In this document: positions 1 through 12,000 of the stretch, in pieces
Layout: each line of letters starts with the position of its first letter
How positions within the stretch are numbered: position 1 is the stretch's first letter
Assembly (NCBI GenBank): GCA_023376005.1
Contig: CM042181.1
Span: 26,303,694 to 26,367,693, forward strand
Length of the DNA: 64,000 nucleotides
DNA from: Doryteuthis pealeii
Taxonomy: Eukaryota > Mollusca > Cephalopoda > Myopsida > Loliginidae
Direction: 5' to 3'
Notes under the pieces: generated by a model
Databases searched by the model: none
What the model was told of the DNA's origin: nothing
What the model saw: only the letters and a program-made list of their open reading frames with translations
Program-made: the position numbers and the translations under genes

Positions 1-204
1 AGTAAACTTATGGACTCTCCTCCTGTCAGTAAACTAATCAAACTTGGGTGAGGAAAGAAAGAAAGAAAGACTGCACTTTCTCGGATAGGCTATATATTAT
101 ATATATATATATAATGAAAGCATACCTCCGCTTATAAATACAAAAAAAAAGGTTTAAAAGATAAGATAAAGCGTGAATTATCAATAATTGTATCTGTATC
201 AGTA

Positions 205-620
205 CTACTATATGGCTGAACCACTTAGTCTCTTAACGAAACGGAGAAAGGCTAAGATGAGAAACTACAATGAATGTTGCAATGCAGTCTTGAAAAACGA
301 TTCTTCGAAGCAGCACTCCACAAGAAAACATGTCGGCCAACTTGCCTCCTATGCACACAAAGATCGCGAATTAAAGGCGAACACTACATGCTAGACCACT
401 CCTGGAGAAAACAAGGACGGGTCTCATAACTGACGTGCTCCTGTGCACACTTACAGCATGGACAACCAAGTGAGGGCGGACCACAAAAAACCTACATCAA
501 AATTTCAAGATTCTGGGTGTTGTGCAGAGGACCTTCCATGAATTTATGCCGATAGGGACTGGTGGTGAGGGAAAAGTTAGGGATATCAGTGTTGTTGTCA
601 CGATGCTAATGGTGATAATT
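205..620 (+). mobile_element. LINE C-terminal tail, inverted-arm copy
   Basis: Counterpart of 41470-41830. A frame reads NECCNAVLKNDSSKQHSTRK and is broken by indels relative to the other arm. Confidence 0.65.
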
Positions 621-1078
621 GATACATTAATAGTATGAATCTGCAATTGAGAAAAATACCCAACAGAAAAAATTAGGTAGCAAAATTTACATATAAAACT
701 TATTTTATAAATAATTTTTATAGCAAACTTTTTAAGACCATACAACGTGTAATAAATACCACGTGCAATACCTGGTTGGTTAACACTTTCGTGGATATAG
801 GCGGACTGCCGCCCCAAGCGCCACCAGCAGCCTTTTGCTACCGAACAGGTATTCAAAACCAAACAGAATAACAATCATTCGTCATTATGAATGAAGTTTG
901 TGATTTTCTACGAAATGTTTAACCTTCGCCCGTTGATGAACATTACGCTCTCTTGTGTAACGGTTATTAACCGCCTTGATGTGATGCACTCATCTGAGTA
1001 ACACATAAAACAGTAAATTTGTGGTAACATTTAATAATAAAAGAAAATATTATATCAAGACGTTTTTTTTATTTCTAG

Positions 1079-1154
1079 GTATTATCAACATGTAGCAACA
1101 AAACAGCATAATTGAAGATCAGAGGTAATCCTATGACGATTCAGGAAAGATTTT
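1079..1154 (+). pseudogene. Copy of cadherin exon 16, damaged
   Basis: It aligns with 40946-41023 in reverse. 76 nt against 78; several indels and a degraded donor (gtttaag) break the frame. Confidence 0.8.
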
Positions 1155-2887
1155 GTTTAAGTATTGATTTTCTTATATATAATATATGGGGACATATATA
1201 TATATATGTATATATGTATATGGGATTTGTATGGGGATAGTATGTTGCCTAATTTGGGGATATGTTATATGGGGGGGATATATGGGTATAGGGGACGATA
1301 TATAATATATATAATATATTGGGGGGGGTAAATATAGATATAATATATAGTTGGGGTTGGGGAATAAATATATATATATATATTATATATATATTATAAT
1401 TATTATTTATGCATTTATGGCTGATTCATTACCAGGGGTTCAATCATTTTTATACTTATCGTCAATAAATATCCTTGTGAATGACATCCAAATGAATATA
1501 GTTATAAATAAAAGTTTCTCAGTTTATTCAACCGCGTGTTACCGCCCCGTGGCGATGTGTGATGTTAAATAAGCACTTCCGAAAGAAATTTAAATCTAAG
1601 GTGGTTGATTTTGTTGTATTTTGTGTTTTTGAGTTTTTTGTTTTTTGTTTTGTTGTTGTTTTTTTTTGGGGGGGGGGTTGTTCTTTTGTCGAAAACAGGC
1701 TTAACAAATTATTTCTTTCCAGTGTGGATAAGCTCATGAATATTTCCGATTTATTATTTTGTGTCTTTTGCACTGAAAGTGTCCTTGTTAGGATCCGGAA
1801 TTTTTCTGTACACACACACACACACACACACACACACCACACACACACACCATATATATATATATATATTATATATATACTATTATTATATATATATTAT
1901 CAGTCATCCACAGACAAGTGATTCGAAGTTTACTTCTCATGCAGTGGCGGCTGCGAATTTTAACAGAAACTCTAGCCGGATCGAGAATACCGACAGGAAT
2001 TTTCGTCTGCAAGTTCCTTACCCTTATAAAATAGCATTGCATTCTTTTTTAACAGCTCATTTACAAAAGACAGTAGATGGGTGTTAAAACAGAATCCTGG
2101 TGGCTGACAACACACTTCACTTTGGTCCTTACTTGTGCCTCGACGGGCTGTCTGATCAGTACGGCTGTCTGATCGGGATCAAAATTGCTTGTATTGTTCT
2201 TTATCAAACCCCCCCTTTTATTATATAATATATATATCATATTATATATTGTAGAAGTCGTTGGCCCGAGGGCCTCTTGGTGTCTGGGAATGAATTAAAC
2301 TACATTTAAGTGGTGAAGTTCTAATTCTGGAGCTCTGAAGAAGTATGGAGTTACCCCTTCTTTACGCATTACTGCCCCAGGCCCACCTAAACCCGGACTG
2401 GTAGTACCTGTTTTAGGGTCTTATGCTATTAAATAAATAAGAAATGGGTTTTAAAAAATTGAAATATCCAACAAGATAAGATCTTTCGCAATAAAAATAA
2501 CCTAAGGGTTGACATCCACAAGCCAAATTTTGTGGGCAGTTTTTCTGATGCATAGCCTCCTAGCACGGGAGGTTGCATCTCTTCCATAGGGGTGACTGTG
2601 ATGCTTAAGGACGAGGAATCCGTGGTGGAGAGCAGTCTCTGACATGCAACAATCCAGCTTAGCTAGAAGGCTGGCAGTCACCGTTCAATCGACTGGTCAC
2701 TTTCAAGTCCTGAACCCACCCTTTTCCATCATATGGGGTAACTAGAAGGCGATGGTAAGGGTCTTGTCCTGGGAATTACGTTAAACATCTGATGGTGAGG
2801 TTCCAGTTTCTGGAATGTTTAAGGAATGGTGGGCACTCTTCATCACCATTGCTCCCAGGGCTGCCGCAGACCTGGATTGGTATATTA

Positions 2888-2907
2888 TTATTTTTTTTTT
2901 TTTTTTT

Positions 2908-2938
<31 letters not shown>

Positions 2939-2940
2939 CC

Positions 2941-2983
<43 letters not shown>

Positions 2984-3010
2984 AGCAATCGGATCCGCCG
3001 CGTTGTTTTT

Positions 3011-3042
<32 letters not shown>

Positions 3043-3050
3043 TTTTTTGC
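2888..3050. repeat. Poly-T insert with GC-rich linker, left arm only
   Basis: About 160 bp of T runs containing 'gagcaatcggatccgccgcg' at 2984-3003. The matching site in the other arm near 39290-39300 reads straight through, with cgcaataccaatcc joining the same flanks. Confidence 0.85.
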
Positions 3051-3798
3051 GTGTTAGGTCCCATCATATGGGTTAAATAGAAAACACATGAGTTTATATT
3101 AAAACATTGAGTATCCATTAGAACTGTATATTTATTTTAAAATTTTCGGCATTTAAATGACCCACCGAGGCTTGATATGCCGTAAACAAAACAAATGCGC
3201 TCCCTATAATCACAAAAGGATAATACCTTTAATTTGAAATTCGAGAATAATGGAGGGAATTGTTTTACACTGATGCCGCTCTAATTGGTGAACTAATATT
3301 CTATCATCAATCTTTCAGTAAATTTTCCGTACTCTTTGAGATTGATGGACAGTAAAGGATGGAATACTATGCCGATGAAGAGACAACTTCTCTACGTGTT
3401 CAAAGAACAAAGACAAAAGAAGTCGAGGTTGATTTCTAAAATAAATAATGTGACACTCAAGTCAGGCGCCTAACAGACACGACCAACTCTCCAAGGGAGA
3501 ACCCATTAGTTTTTGTCTCCCTATAATCACAAATTATATCCTTTATCTGGTTTTAAACTAGTGTCCCTTTGCTGAACTATGTTCTATTTCCATATCTTTC
3601 TATATTTATCAGTGGTCGTGTTCAGGAGGGTGAACAAATGCCAAGTTGGGAATATTTCTTTCTTATTCCTTCTACCGTTTGTTGTCATTATGGGACGCGT
3701 AAAAGTGAAATGAAAGTTTTCATATACTTTGTTTGAATAATCCCTACTCGCTAATATATGAGTTAAATAATTAATTTTCTTTTTTTCTTTAATTCCAG

Positions 3799-3863
3799 TT
3801 ACTGAACTCATTTTTGTCCTTGCTGAGAAACAAATCGCCATATTTATTGGCCAACGTTACAAA
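3799..3863 (+). pseudogene. Copy of cadherin exon 17, damaged
   Basis: It aligns with 38501-38563 in reverse; 65 nt against 63, with an extra T at the start and an extra A in an A run, so the frame is lost. Splice sites are preserved. Confidence 0.85.
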
Positions 3864-3917
3864 GTAAGTAAAACAATTCACGTCAAAAACAGATTCATTC
3901 AAATAATGTATTAATGT

Positions 3918-4152
3918 TGGTGCTCTTCCAATGTGCGATCTACCGAAGGTTTGTGGATCTACTATTGATCTAACTATACAGGCGTGATCTACCTAGGAAA
4001 AGAAGACAGGGTTAGGGTTTAGGGTTTAGGGTTAGTTTGATGGGAAAATAATGGGTAAGTTAATGGGTAAGTTTACATTATTGGATGTAAACACTCGGTA
4101 GATCACAATATTGGATTAGAAAACATTCGGTAGTCACATATGAAAGAGCACC
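3918..4152. mobile_element. Inverted-arm copy of the CCCTAA-core MITE
   Basis: Counterpart of 38213-38448, ends 'ggtgctcttccaatgtgcga' and 'gagcacc', core 'gggttagggtttagggttta' near 4010. The target duplication is blurred by indels in this copy. Confidence 0.75.
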
Positions 4153-4237
4153 GTATTATTGTATTCTTTCTCACTATGCGCTCTTCTCGTACCTCTCTAC
4201 CTTTCTTTCATCTTTCCATTACTCACATTCACCCCCT

Positions 4238-4303
<66 letters not shown>

Positions 4304-4437
4304 GTGCGCGCGCGCTGATGGAATAAAACACTCCTTTATTTTAAAACGTCTTGCTCTGACGCGGACTTTTCCTCTTTTGAACTAATTCCCACCCTCCACA
4401 TAACCCCTACACCACCGACTGCCCTACACTCTTACAG

Positions 4438-4488
4438 TAAATATAATATTACCCAGGATTTCCGTCGGACCTACCTTGCTTTGACTTG
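4438..4488 (+). CDS. Copy of cadherin exon 18, in frame
   Basis: 51 nt between ttacag and g|gtaag. It is the only version that keeps frame between exons 17 and 19 and lacks a stop (reads NKYNITQDFRRTYLALTC across the junctions). Its neighbours in this arm are frame-broken, so it is not part of a working gene here; it is informative for the true exon. Confidence 0.6.
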
Positions 4489-5358
4489 GTAAGAACAGCA
4501 ATTTTCACTTTTTTTTCGCTTTAATTTTGTTTTTTATTTTTTATTATTATTATTCCTCTGCTTTTTCTTTCTTTCTTCTTTCTTTCTTCTTTCTTTCGTT
4601 TTTTTTTTTTTGTGAGTTCAGTCCAGAGTTTTCCTTTTGATTACACATACTAATGTAGCCACGAACGAATGGACAATTATTTCTCATGTCTAGATTTCAA
4701 GCCCTCTCGGCTGGGCTGACTGCAGTAAAATCCACATTGGGGCCAAATGTTGGCCGAGGGTGCCGACCCGTGATACTTAAGGATAAAATCCCTATTGCTG
4801 GCGTCGCATGATGTCAACACCCTCCCTAACTTTGACCCTTTTAAAACTTGGGTTCCCTAGAGCGGTCAGGTCGGAGAGGTCCCGTTCCGATCGCTGGTCA
4901 CATCAAGCCCGTAAGCACCTATATAATTGTGGGGCGCGCGATCCTATTACCCTTAAGGCAACCCAAACTTTATTTTTATCATATATGTGCTAGAAGACGG
5001 TGGCTGAGGGTTTCCTATTGACCTGGATATGACGTTAATAGCGTGTTGTGCTGAGGTTCCAATTCTGGGTGATTGATTTCTAAAATAATCATGCGCCTAA
5101 CGGACACGCCTATTCTGCCAGGGGAGTCAATTGGTTTTTGTCTCCCTAATAATCACAAAGTTGTAAATCCTTTATCTGGCTTAACTAGTATCCTTTGGGT
5201 GAAACCATATTCTAGTCTTTCAATATATTCAGTAATCTTTTGAAGATTGATGCACTGTAAAATGGCTATGGGCGAGAAAGAGAAATTGCTCTACTGTTCA
5301 AAGAAACAAAGGCAAGATCTTTGTTATACTACCATCGTAAATTGTTTCTTATAATTTA

Positions 5359-6005
5359 CTAGCAATATATGCACCCTCCGGGTGCAAGCATTTAAGATAT
5401 AATATAATGAAATATATGTTAAATTAGAAAGGCTAATGAAACTGAATAAGAATTCAGATAAAAATATTTTGGAACAGAGGGGGTAATAATCGAAAAAATA
5501 GAACAACTTTGAAATTAACTCTTCCAACATTTTTCATTACTCCTTTTTCAGTGGTAAAATTTTCCTAATTTAAACTATTTAGTTAAATAAGAAGTAAAGA
5601 ATAATATTACAGTTATTTTCTTCTGTAATGGATTTCTTTTAAGATTTATTCCCGAAATTTTTGCTCCATTATTCAATAAGAAAAACCAAAACAATTAGAA
5701 ATCAATATACTAAGTATATATTTATTAAAATCAAATTTTAGATCAATATGCAAATTAGCCTTCCATTCACACTGGAACCTCTATTTTGTTGTATATATAA
5801 ATACAATTGCATGTTAATTAGTACGTAGATATTGTTACAAGTCTTAATGATGTGAACAAATTTACTAATAATTGAGATTTAAATAAGAAATACAAAATAA
5901 AAATCATGGAGGATGTGGTGTAAAGTAACAAAGGGAATTGTGACTTGTATAGTAATATAGTTTCGGTTACATACAGAGCAAACACACATCTCCATTATAA
6001 TAAGA
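5359..6005 (-). mobile_element. Inverted-arm copy of Helitron-like element
   Basis: Counterpart of 36393-37042, with the same hairpin (gcaccctccgggtgc on this strand) and ends ctag and the complement of TCTTATTATAATGG. Confidence 0.8.
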
Positions 6006-6344
6006 TACTGTTCACGGAAAACGATATATTCAACTCAATATTATTCAATAATTCTATAGGACAAAGTCCTATAAGAATGTCATCAAAGTCAAGTGGCGAT
6101 TATATTCAAAGTTATAAATGTATTCTATAATTCAACCTTAAATTTTAGGTTTTATTATTATTTTTAAACTCTTTGTTTAAACGGCCATTTTTTTCAGCCA
6201 AGAGTCCAGGGTGGGGGTGGAATGTTGTTCTCCTGTTCTAAAGATTTGATTTTAATAAAATTGAAACACACATTTAGGAGTGCAAATTTATTTTCCTTAC
6301 ACTATAAAAAAAAAGCAACAAATAGATAATACTACCTTTGAAGG

Positions 6345-6660
6345 GTGCCAATGTTCAGATTTGCCCAGGGCGCCAAATGTTCAAAACTTGCCCGGCGCCA
6401 ATGTTCTTATATTTTTACCCAGGGCGTCAATGTTCAAACTTGCCCAGGGCGTCAATGTTCAAAACTTGCCCAGGGCATGCAATGTTCAAACTTGCCGCAG
6501 GGTGTCATGTCAAACTTGCCCGGGCGCCAATGTTCAGATTTACCCAGGGTGTCAATGTTCAGATTTCCCGGGGGGGTAATGATCAGACTTCCCAGTGGCG
6601 CCAATGTTGCAGACTTGCCCAGGGCGCCAATTTCAGACATTGGCCCGGGGCGCCAGATCC
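6345..6660. repeat. 25-bp minisatellite, inverted-arm copy
   Basis: Counterpart of 35775-36068 with the same unit on the opposite strand and frequent one-base indels. Confidence 0.9.
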
Positions 6661-6924
6661 CTTTGGTCAATGGACTGACACAAAGTTTGCAGAATATTTA
6701 AAAAAGAATGGTAATTTTCAAAGGTTGTTTTTTTTTTTTTAATTTTTTGGGGATGGTCTTTTGGTTTTTACGTTCAACGTGACTGAAATCCAACCAACGC
6801 TTCGTCTTTTTATAAATGGTATTTACTCTTAATAATGAATGTAAATAAAAACCTATGCAAACATCTTCCTGGAAATAGTTGTATGCAGAAAGATTCCTTA
6901 ATGTTTTCCCCATCCGCCAATTCG

Positions 6925-7211
6925 TCTCTCTCTCTCTCTCTCTCTATCTCCTCTCTCTCTCTCTCCTCTCTCCTCTCTCTCTCTCTCTTTCCTCAGTACG
7001 CTCAACTCCGTGTCCCCCCAACCAAATCCCCGAACGAAAGAAGAACATTTTTACGCTCTCTTTGCTTACGTCCTTCCTCTTGTCCTTCCCCTCCCTCTTC
7101 CATTCCTCAATCTGCAGCTGCAAATTCTTTTTTTCACTCTTATACGCATGCGTACAAAACTTAAAGTGTCTCACCCCTTCCCGGCCATGCTCACACTGGC
7201 CTTCTCCCCCC

Positions 7212-7267
<56 letters not shown>

Positions 7268-7290
7268 TCTCTCTCCTCTCTTTTTGGCCT
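6925..7290. repeat. (CT)n microsatellites
   Basis: Two CT-rich tracts (6925-6995 and 7211-7284) corresponding to the clean GA tracts at 35430-35497 and 35156-35226. Here they are interrupted and of different length. Ser/Leu-rich frames through them are not genes. Confidence 0.9.
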
Positions 7291-8315
7291 CACCTATTCC
7301 TTCAACTAAGCCTAACCTCCTGACCCACAATGTTAACTCCGCCGCACTGGTGGTCAAACCATTGCAAATAAGGCAAACAACCCTACCTTGCCTCTCTCAC
7401 CCTCTCCCTCAACAATTCAGCAGCCTACACAACATCACACAGGTAAAAAAATATCAATTTAGTAAAATCAGACCTGATTACATTTGAAGTCCTGGACTTG
7501 TCAAGACAGATTTCTTTTGGATATTCTTTTTCGATATTCATCATTGAGGCAATTTTTATGATTTTAACAAACGATAAATGCGATTTTTGAACTCGATATA
7601 CTTTAGAATTTGAGACTTGAAATTGTTGGTACATTTTTCATTTCATTTATATTTATTTATTATTTTTAATTGTTGTATATGAACGCATCTCATTGATTCT
7701 GCAATTTGCAAATAATTGTTTCAGATATAGTGTCATTCAACTGAAAACTTCTTCGGGTCTTTTTTCTTTTTGTTTTGTTTTTTTTATTTGTTTTTTTAAT
7801 TTTATCGTCACTTTTTTTAATTCGTTCATTTTTTTTTCATTTTTTGTTCTTTTCATTTTTTTCGTTCTTTTTTCTTTCTTTTCATTTTTTTAGTTCTTTC
7901 TCTTTCTTTTCTTCTTTCTTTCCACTGATATTGTGCACTATGTTTCGTTTTTATTTGATAGCTTTTTATATTACTGCTTCCGTCCCATAATAGTTGTAAT
8001 AAAAATGATATTCAATATGTAACAACTATTATGAGTAAAAGCAGGCCGTTATATGACAGATGCCGCATATATATATATATATTATGGATATATATATATA
8101 GTGATATATATATAATATATGTGTGTGTGTGTGTAATTGTGTTTTGTGAGAGATGATCGCACAGGAGGAATCTTGATGTAGGAGGTACCTGTTACTATTT
8201 TCGGAAGCGCTATACACACACACACACCACACACACACGTGTGTGTGAGAGAGATGATATCGCACTGGCGGAGAAAACTGACAAGTTACCAAGCACGCGT
8301 TGACACACACACACC

Positions 8316-8359
<44 letters not shown>

Positions 8360-8556
8360 GATATATAATGGGGGGGGCGAAAATAGTAATAGGTACTATT
8401 ACTATTTCTTACACAGTTCTTTAGCAACTTTTCGTTTAATGTCTCTTGATAATAATTATAATCTTTAGTGAACATTTGTCCGTCTTTCGTGTCCGTCTTC
8501 ACACAGTTTGCCAATCTTCATTTCCTCTAATTTCGTTTTTTCTTCTCTCTTTCCAG

Positions 8557-8769
8557 TCAAGACGTCAAAGGCAAATACAGTGACAACATTGGAATAAAAG
8601 AAAAAAGATTCTGAACTCATTGGATATTTACCACAGACCTTACAGATGAGAAGGACAAAAGTTATATCGGGTGGATGGATGACCCCTGGGCAGCACTCTG
8701 TTGCTCTGGCCGCCATCAATGCATTCTCTTCTGTCTATTGAATCATCGTTGTTCTCTTTACATGGTCAG
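8557..8769 (+). pseudogene. Copy of cadherin exon 19 (transmembrane), damaged
   Basis: It aligns with 33650-33859 in reverse. 213 nt against 210, with at least six indels; the transmembrane frame is broken after 'tgacccctgggcagcact'. Acceptor ttccag kept; donor gtgaag instead of gtgagt. Confidence 0.85.
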
Positions 8770-8900
8770 GTGAAGTACTTCTTTTTACGCCGTTCTTTTG
8801 GACTGGTTAATTATGTACGTTCCTTTTGGACTGGCCAAGTTGTGCCCGTTCCTTGGGCTGGCCTAAGTTGAGGCAGCGTTCCCTTGGGCTGGCCAGGTTG

Positions 8901-9000
8901 NNNNNNNNNNNNNNNNNNNNNNNNNNNNNNNNNNNNNNNNNNNNNNNNNNNNNNNNNNNNNNNNNNNNNNNNNNNNNNNNNNNNNNNNNNNNNNNNNNNN
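8901..9000. other. Assembly gap (100 N)
   Basis: Exactly 100 unknown bases, the usual placeholder for a scaffold join of unknown length. The left side ends inside the 28-bp minisatellite; the right side begins at the edge of the palindrome. Confidence 0.99.
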
Positions 9001-12000
9001 CTTTAATTTCAAGTCCTTTTCTCCCCCTAGCTTTTGTGAGACTTTTTCTGTTTTGTGAAAATTTAAAAATTTATTCAAAGTAACATTTGAGGATACTCAG
9101 TGCTTTAAAGAAGATGGTGACTGCGCAGCTGTTCACATGCAAGAATGAGGGTACTCACCCATGAACAGAACTCCTGCAATCAGGGAAACTATTTATTCAT
9201 GTATTTTTTTTTTCTGAAGGTAAATATAGCTCAGTCTCGATTTTTTTTTAAAACGTTCAGAAAATAAGAATAGAATTTAGTGATTACCTGCTAAGCTTCA
9301 GTCTTTACCGTAACTATTTAGCAATATAAGTTCAAGTTTGTATGTGATGTGATACAAACTTTAATAGCCATGAGTTGGCTTTAATTAACTTTGGTTTAAA
9401 AGAATGTTTTTTTAATTAACATTTTTATGAGTGATTATAGCGAAAAAAGATTTTAGTATAACATTCCTCTTAACCCCCATTTTAGCAGCCCCATTTAAAG
9501 TTTTTTCTCCCCATTCCCTGCACGACCGCCAAAATATTAATTACCCAAATATTTTTTTTTTATTTCATTTGTTTTTATTTGTAACTTCCATCACCATATA
9601 CATAAATGTCTCTCGAATTGCACTAAAATGGGCTTAAGGATTTTCATTTCATTCAATGCTTAATCAGCCCGGTCCTCTACGAAATGGAAGCTGATAAGTC
9701 ATTTCTCCTTTCCCTCCCAGTAAATTTCACCTAAATATATGTACTTTCCAGAGAAAAGTTAAAATACCTACATCTTTTTACTAAGACAAAATTTTAGTTG
9801 GGCTTTACAGTACCTGCTGTTTCTAATGGTTACTGTCTAAGTATGGAAAGGTAGTTGGCAGTGGGGTAATCTAACATAACCTGATACTTTTTACCAACAA
9901 ATCAAAATAGCTCCATATTAAGTCATTAAAAGTGACAATATTGAACAGATACCCTTTAAAACTATTTGACAGTACTAAATTTCATATTTGTTGGATATGT
10001 GAATCCCCCCACCCACCACCTCACCAATACCATCTTCCAAGAAGGAAGAAGTCGAAAGAGGTTCTCAGGAGAACATTTTATATCATACGAAAACTTTTTT
10101 TTTTTTTTATATGGTGCAATACTATTTTCAACTTGTTAAAAAGATTATTAAAAAATTTTTTGATATTTTCTCTAAAAGTAGCAACCATCTGTTCCATGTT
10201 TTGAAATATCAAAATAAATGAAGACTGTTTTACTAGACGGTTAGTTCATTGGGGTGCCCCCACTGGCCTTATTTGCCATAACTAGCAAAATAACCAGACA
10301 TTTTGTTTAATTTAAAACTATCTTATTTCCATAAAAGATCTTTATTAAATGAACACTATATTTAAAGGATAATTAAGAGGATTTAATATTATTAGGATTT
10401 GTGTCAATATTAGCTGGCCGGTTTAATATGCAATACCTGATAACAGGTTTCAGAATATGAGGGACTTTTGGTAGCTATTCTATCAAATTAAACATCAAAT
10501 CAATTTTATTTTTCTTACTCAACTCATCCACCATTTTCATTTTACTAAGTCATTCAGATTTATCAACCAAAACAGGGATTCCTATAGCAGTTGCCATAAA
10601 AATGATAAGATGAGAAAATTTATATTTTTGATTTCCTTGCTTTAAGTTAAAAACATCTTATTAAAGTACATTATTACTATTACTAAAATGTCTTTTCAAT
10701 TGAAGTTATTATTTATATCTTTACTGCGCTAAAGTGTTAATTGAGTTAAAATTCAGAATAAGAAAAATGCCTTCAGGTAAACTATAGCGAGGCTATGTAC
10801 TACAAGTATGTAAAATGGATACCAAAAAATATATAAAGGCCTGACTCCATAACTGGACATAATTATTTCTTGCATTACCATCATAATTACCTGTAAAAGA
10901 ATAGAATTTATTTTAATTCAGACAAATAACATTAATATAATATTGATATATATTTGTTTTTTGTAACCAGTTTTGAATTATAGGGGGGGGGGCTTTTTTT
11001 TTTATCATGACAATGTTCCTTTAATTTTTCAGGAAAACATCATCATCAGTTTAATATGATCAGTTGGGGTATCCCATGAATTCAACACTTTATATTTAAC
11101 TCGGTTCCAAATACAAAAAAGAGTACAATAATATTTGATTTGGTTTACCAGAGAAATTGCATGCTTAATGTTTCTATGAAGAGGATTAAAATATCTAACG
11201 AGACAAATCTTCTGCCTGATACCTTTTTATTCTTGGTCTATGTCAATAGGTATTTACCCACCCATTCGTCATGGGTAGGATTGTGACACAAAGTTGCAAT
11301 CACTATTATGTAAAATCTGTGAGACAGCTTGGCTAGCTATTAACAAACCCAATGGATACCTTGGTCTGTGTCAATATTATGGATACTGTAAACCACTTAA
11401 TTACTGGACAAACAATAAATTTATGACAAGTAGATCGCAGGTCTTGTGCGTTAGATATTAAGCAGTATACTCACAAAAGTTGTAATGTTTCTATTAAGCC
11501 TCTACGTTCTCAGGGAGACAGAGGTTACAGACAGAAAATAAATATACAAACTGTTGTGGATTAAGTAAATGCTGGGTTACAACCTAGAAATTTTTAAACA
11601 TCACCCTGATTCTCCACCCTTCACCCCAAATAAAAAGTACGATTTTTTAGAGTTTTACAAGTCCTTCCCATACAGAAATACCTTTTTAGGCCAATTTGGA
11701 AGAGAAGGATAAGGGAAAATTATTCCAGATGAAATTATTTACAATTTAGTCTTCAATTTTAATTAAAAAATTAAAAATATTGTTCCTTAAAATTTCATTA
11801 TTTTTTCTCCTGCTTCCAAAAATTCTTGGATAATTGCATCTTGGAATTTCAAAGTCATATTACGTAATGACTGCTGCTGCTGTCTGTTTTAGGTGGATTG
11901 AAATCAAGCGAGGAATTCAAATTGCATTTTTCTTACAAAATACAAAAATCAACTTGTTGCATACTTTTGCACACAAAAAACAGCTAAAACAAAGAAACAG

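Larger units (their letters stand above)
1..8900. repeat. Inverted noisy copy of about 33400-42065
   Basis: Position 1 corresponds to about 42065 and position 8900 to about 33400, colinear in reverse throughout. Checkpoints: 'gcctatccgagaaaa' at 41975 against its complement near 80; exon copies at 1079, 3799, 4438 and 8557; the Helitron-like copy at 5359-6005; the 25-bp minisatellite at 6345-6660. Differences are dominated by single-base and homopolymer indels and by shortened or broken microsatellites. Confidence 0.93.

Noticed and set aside
497..874. 125-residue minus-strand frame
   Set aside because: Antisense across the LINE tail and adjoining repeat; broken in the matching copy at 41200-41580.
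4010..4037. Telomere or chromosome-fusion scar
   Set aside because: Only about four units, inside a MITE with clear ends and duplicated with it at 38328; it travels with the transposon.
6879..7487. 202-residue open frame
   Set aside because: Built from CT microsatellites in the noisy inverted arm; the other arm gives a different frame.
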